Origin: Trichosphaerium sp. ATCC 40318
Lineage: Eukaryota > Discosea > Flabellinia > Trichosidae
DNA: 22,768 bases
Direction: 5' to 3'
NCBI GenBank assembly: GCA_038496445.1
Contig: JALMLS010000267.1
Coordinates: 1 to 22,768 of the forward strand
Shown: piece after piece, positions 18,527 through 22,768 of the stretch
Layout: each line of letters starts with the position of its first letter
Numbering within the stretch: the stretch's first letter is position 1
Notes under the pieces: generated by a model
Told to the model about the DNA's origin: nothing
What the model saw: only the letters and a program-made list of their open reading frames with translations
The model's database searches: none
Made by a program: the position numbers and the translations under genes

Positions 18527-21500
18527 ATGAGCGTGGCAAAGAATACAGCTTCCAAAAATTCGTGGGATTCCTCGTATCTCATGTATGAGCTACCTAATGA
18601 ACTTATTGTGCTTATAATAAGAAATGTGGATGATATGAAGTCGTTTCTGAACATTTCAAGCACTTGTAAGGAGTACGCAATGCGACTGTTTGAAAGACAT
18701 CACCGATATCTTTATCAATACAATTTTTAGGATCAGTGCCGTCTGTTCTTCTCAGTTAGCTCCCTTTTGTCGTTATCTATACGCCAACAATTGGCACTTG
18801 AGCAGTGCAGAGCTATTGGCGCAATTTCCAGATGGCTCAAACACGTGCGCTTGAGATATTATTTAATGCTTCAGGCATTCATTGAACATAGGTTTTGGTT
18901 GACAAAATACAAAGAACGTCATAAAGAAGAACAGTCAATATTTGATCAAGTTGTTGGTGTATGTCACTACATGATCAAACACCTTCATACGTAAAATAAC
19001 TCTTCTAGAACGAGAGTAACTGTAACAGTTTCTATGATGAAAACTTTGATCTGAAGACTATCTTTCCAACAAAAATGGTAATTCCATTTACTTTGAATGC
19101 CTGTGGACTTAACAGTTCCTATTAGCGTCTCTACAAATTTGTCCCGCGTAAACCAATGTTGTTGGATGTCATTGCTAGTTGCTTGATGAGATGTACAAAT
19201 CCTACTGATAATGACAAACGAATTTATCTTGTTGAGATGCTGGTATCTACCAGTGCTAAAACATATTCTGATATTGAAGGCTTTTATGGCGCTATAACGC
19301 ACTGTATTGCCTTTGAGGCAAACAGAGAAGCAGGTGTGTTACTTAACAGTCATACAGCTGATAGTTGAACAATGTTTGATAGGTAGCATCTTTTGGTGCC
19401 TCTGTGGTAATATTGGTAGCTTGTCTCGTTCCACTGAAAGAATCAAAAGCGTAGGGTTGCTAGAGCTTCTTATAAAACACATGTCAGACTTCCGTAAGGA
19501 TGTTTCAAAGTATACATTCCGAATACCGTTATACATTGAAGCAGTAGCTCGTATCTTTGTAGCAGCAAAAGGTACAAAATTGAAAGTTTTGATATCTTCT
19601 TCTGTACCTTCTTGTATTCGAATGCTTTAGACTTTACTGCTTTGGGAGTGTTTTAACTTGTTTAAACAGCTAGGAAGATCTCTTTGTCAGAACAGGCTGA
19701 CCTAGAATCAGTTGTAGAACTGAGTTTGGGCTTGATTTCTTCACTGCCTGGAGAAATCACAAAAGCATATCTAGGTGTGTTCAAGCTTGCAAACACTATA
19801 AAAAATATTCAAAATAATCCAACATTGCTTTTTGAGCTTGTTGATACGTTTACAAATATGTCATCAATATGGTTCGGGTCAGGTACCTTCGCTTTTTCTG
19901 TTTTCCTAGAATTTTTTATGGTGATGCTTTTCTGCTCATTGTAAATTTAGAGACTGTTGATCACTTTGGTAAGAAAAAGAGGGTTATAAGGGAATCGTTA
20001 GATAGAACCGTGTATTATGCGATGAATTTGTTTGGGACAACTTTGAAGAATGTTAGTGATTTTGGTAAATATTCAGACTCTGTTATGCACAGTCGTCTCT
20101 CAAAAGCTTTAATTCGTACAATTATTACCTTGATAGCATCTAAACGTATTTGTTCTTTTGTTATGGAAAAAGTATGGTTCTCATTCTCTTTGCTAAAGTT
20201 TGAAGGTACAACATAACAGCCTTTCTTGATGAACTTTTTTCTGTGCTCTTTAAATAGTGCTCTCACATTTACGTTAACAAACCCCTTAAACTTGTGTTGT
20301 ATCAAGGTTTTTATACTTCACACTGATTTTTTTTACATTTTTATTCACATAAAGTTGGGACAACGTCTCTTGCTATATGACCAAGAAGGTTAAAGCTGTG
20401 ATGAACCATATTATCTACTCCAAATATATGGTTGCTTACAAACAGACAGAGTTATCTAACCAATATTTTATTTAGAGTATGTTACAACGATGATAAACAA
20501 AAGTGACACGATTAGTATTCTCATAAATCTACTCCCAAAGTTACATAAGGCCAAACAATCATACCGTAGATTATGTTCTACTCTATCATATTATTCAGTA
20601 TGTAGTATAGACATTATTGGGCAGCAGAGATGGGCACTTAATGAAGATCTAAGGAACATTGTTTTCAATGAAGTAATACGATGGAAACCAGAGAGTAGTT
20701 TAAGAGTGTCAAGCCTGATACATGCAATTGGAAACACAGCCTTGAACTTGAAAGAATTTCATACAATTGTGTCCAAGGTACAGAACTTTAAAGCTTTTGA
20801 AACTCTTTTTCTCAGTAACTTTTCTCTTCTAGGACATAATCCTGATCAACCACATTATCAATATCGCTCTAAACGGTAAGTATAAATATGAGAAAATTAA
20901 TATTAGTTATTTTTGATCACGTGATTGTAGTGTCGCTTGGCAAAACTAGTGAAAACTCAATGGCTCTTTTGACAAACATGGTATCAGAAGAATGTACGTT
21001 AATAATTCGATAGCTGTTGAGACTTTGGTTTGTTTATTCTTATCTCCAATACCAGTTATGGAAGTACTGGGCCCTTACATACCACGATTTGGAAGTATTC
21101 TTTTAGATGAGAACAAGAAAGTCACAAAAACGCACTTGTTTGAGATAGCTTCACTTATTGCTGTGGCGTCAACTTATGGTACCAAAAAATACCTTTAGCT
21201 GCCTAATTATGGACTTCTCCATATTGACTAATTAAATAGTGGATCTAACAGAAAAAGTAACATCGGGGATCCGTAAAATAGCAATACTTGCTAGAGAAGC
21301 TGAAGATTTTACAGGTTAGTCGAAACATCCCCTTATTTGAACAAAGTTGATCAAAAATACCTCCATTCTTGAACATACCTTCAGTTTCTATCTACCATAA
21401 TACGTGTACATACACTCTTTTTATCACTGGCAAAAAAATTTTCTTGTCACATTATTACTATGAAAAGTAGAACATAAAATGTACATCTTATGTGTTAATA

Positions 21501-21789
21501 GAATATTGCCATGGCGTTTGTGGTCCTGATGATTTCTTGTGGACGTTAGCTGTTAAAAACAAGAATGCACAGCTTCTTGGTTTAGTATTAATGGAGAAAA
21601 TTGAGTTGTTACCAGACACAAACGCGTGGAGACAATCAATGCCAACTGTGCGTTTATAGCATATTTTTTGGAAAATTTAATAATTTATTTTAGTTACTTG
21701 GCTTCTTAGAGCGTGTTAATGAAACTGACGATAGTCTCGTACACTCAATTATTCGAAATATATACAATAGATTTGCAGTGTACCAATAA
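18527..21789 (+). CDS. F-box protein with long alpha-helical repeat (armadillo/HEAT-like) region, 726 aa, 15 exons
   Basis: Probable SCF adaptor. Exons: 18527-18665, 18756-18958, 19009-19077, 19126-19333, 19383-19571, 19670-19882, 19951-20171, 20258-20306, 20476-20777, 20833-20875, 20931-20993, 21014-21178, 21240-21314, 21502-21647 and 21694-21789; 2181 coding bases with all phases matching. The N-terminal F-box reads YELPNELIVLIIRNVDDMKSF (residues 22-42). The remainder is Leu/Ile-rich helices such as MLLDVIASCLMRCTN, RIYLVEMLVS, SVGLLELLIKHM, SILINLLPKL and VETLVCLF, with ELSLGLISSLPGEIT-like turns, as in armadillo or HEAT solenoids; no canonical repeat consensus is clear. Reading without the first intron meets a TAG at 18728, so GTAAGG (18666) to CTCAG (18755) is preferred. 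Intron 20994-21013 would be only 20 bases. Confidence 0.82.
20994..21013 (+). other. Candidate 20-nt intron
   Basis: GTACGTTAATAATTCGATAG starts with the GTACGT-type donor common in this window and ends in TAG. Unspliced, the frame stops at that TAG; splicing joins exons 11 and 12 in phase 1. The rival explanation is a single-base indel, which would give SEEC-YVNNSIAVETL. Confidence 0.5.
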
Positions 21790-22010
21790 ATAAGCATCAC
21801 ATGTATGTAATTTGCTAAGGTATTGTTACGTAAATGGCGCACACGTGTTGTTGCTGGTTAGTCACGTGTGAATGTAATTGGACTTTGCTACAAGTGTGCC
21901 AGTCACTGCTACAAATATACCATTATAAGGTAGATTTTTCAATGCACATTTTTACCGAAGGAAAGTTTAGAATTACTTTGACGCCACTAACCATTGTACC
22001 ACCAGACACA

Positions 22011-22768
22011 ATGAGGTCAGTAAACGCGCTAGTACTATTTGTGTTGGCGATTAGTGCTATTATGGCATATAAATGGGAACCTGTGCCCCTCATAACAACG
22101 GAAAGTCGCCAAAAAGGCAATATAGGTAATATACAAACGCTATCCACGCTAGCAACGCTAGTTACTGCGTATAACTACTCAAGGAAGCTTACAACGTTAT
22201 TCAGGTGGAGAAGGATGCCAAGTAATACAAGCAATGGCTATAGACGCGTCAGGAAACTTTTTATTGATGGGTACTAATCGGTTTCGAAGCGCACCACGTG
22301 CTTATTCGAAAAAGTTGAACACTTTTCCTTTTTGTTTTCGCTTTTTGTGACAACTTACAATGGTATTAAGGTACTGATGTTGGCGGTTTGTACCGTTCTT
22401 TAAACGGTGGAAGCACGTGGATTAGTGCCAATATTGGCTATTCGCCACGTGTGCGTATTGGTGCTTGAAACCTTGCAAAAATTTAGAACTAGCGCAAAAG
22501 GTTTGGTTATTTATTTAACAACAGGGAAATTGTGGGTTTGCTATAGACCCAAGAAACTCTTCAAGAGCTCTAGCTATTGGTGGTAATTCAAACACATTCT
22601 TTTCAGTACATGGTGTATACTTGACAACAAATCAAGGTTAGTTCCTAGCAGAAAAACATTCGCGGACCTGACCTAACTCCTCAAAGGATACACGTGGTCT
22701 CAGACTTTTCCAGCTTCGAACAACGGATACAGAGACTTTAGGGATCAAGTAGCGTTTGACCCAACAAG
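22011..22768 (+). CDS. Secreted BNR-repeat beta-propeller, GH74/sialidase-like, 3' end outside window
   Basis: The start encodes a signal peptide (MRSVNALVLFVLAISAIMA). Exons: 22011-22125, 22205-22270, 22371-22450, 22525-22636 and 22687 onward; phases agree. The frame reads GGEGCQVIQAMAIDASGNFL, then MGTDVGGLYRSLNGGSTW, an Asp-box/BNR motif (SxNGGxTW) in the form typical of GH74-type xyloglucanases and related propellers. FAIDPRNSSRALAIGG, HGVYLTTNQGYTW (a second Asp-box-like unit) and FRDQVAFDPT follow. This pattern of DP.N and DGG.TW repeats supports a seven-blade propeller, but the catalytic aspartates cannot be judged from the N-terminus. Glycoside hydrolase and non-enzymatic sortilin-like propellers remain possible. 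CACGTG occurs at 22295 (intron), 22414 (exon), 22446 (at the donor) and 22691. Confidence 0.8.

Noticed and set aside
18728-18730. In-frame TAG between two open halves of the F-box/helical-repeat gene, as if TAG were reassigned
   Set aside because: A good GTAAGG donor at 18666 and a CTCAG acceptor at 18755 remove it in the right phase. All three stop codons end genes normally elsewhere in the window.
1-22768. CRISPR array, rRNA genes or viral replication genes
   Set aside because: No regularly spaced repeats, no rRNA-like conserved stretches and no viral protein motifs seen on either strand.

Overview
The window is nuclear DNA from a gene-dense eukaryote. Almost every gene is cut by many short GT-AG introns, mostly 40 to 180 bases. 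Many introns carry a yeast-like TACTAAC/CTAAC/ACTAAT branch sequence close to the 3' AG, and poly-T runs are common in and around them. The DNA is AT-rich, with no bacterial operon signals. The gene content (F-box proteins, an RCC1-like protein, a GT31-type glycosyltransferase, arginase, secreted hydrolase-like proteins, a piggyBac transposon) fits a unicellular or early-branching eukaryote, but the lineage cannot be named from this window. All gene models below were built by hand from splice signals, phase agreement and protein resemblance.

Layout. 1-1263: 3' part of an arginase gene with two reading-frame breaks. 1850-2830: small F-box gene. 3090-3570: unrecognised small gene whose stop codon lies in a possible RNA fold. 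4248-5305 (minus): GT31-type membrane glycosyltransferase, head-to-head with 5510-6949 (plus), an F-box/SPRY-like gene. A perfect 240-bp inverted repeat (4129-4368 and 6012-6251) brackets this pair: one arm is native exon/intron sequence of the F-box/SPRY gene, and the other adjoins the 3' end of the glycosyltransferase. 7156-7581: unrecognised coding stretch. 7625-8889: membrane-anchored isochorismatase-like hydrolase. 9492-14142: secreted TIM-barrel-hydrolase-like gene of ten exons, split in exon 2 by a complete piggyBac element (9902-12839) with TTAA duplications. 14909-16655: RCC1-repeat protein with a Ser/acid-rich tail. 17175-18336 (minus): F-box/SPRY gene, head-to-head with 18527-21789 (plus), a 15-exon F-box/helical-repeat gene. 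22011-end: start of a secreted BNR/GH74-like beta-propeller gene.

Themes. Four F-box genes with different C-terminal domains suggest a local family of ubiquitin-ligase substrate adaptors. Three genes encode signal peptides or membrane anchors with hydrolase-like domains (isochorismatase-like, TIM-barrel-like, GH74-like), suggesting secretion or surface degradation. The most striking points are the apparently recent piggyBac insertion into an otherwise intact gene, the PHD and SAP modules inside its transposase, a roughly ten-fold excess of the palindrome CACGTG everywhere except the transposon and the first 4 kb, the identical inverted repeat, and candidate 20-30 nt introns.
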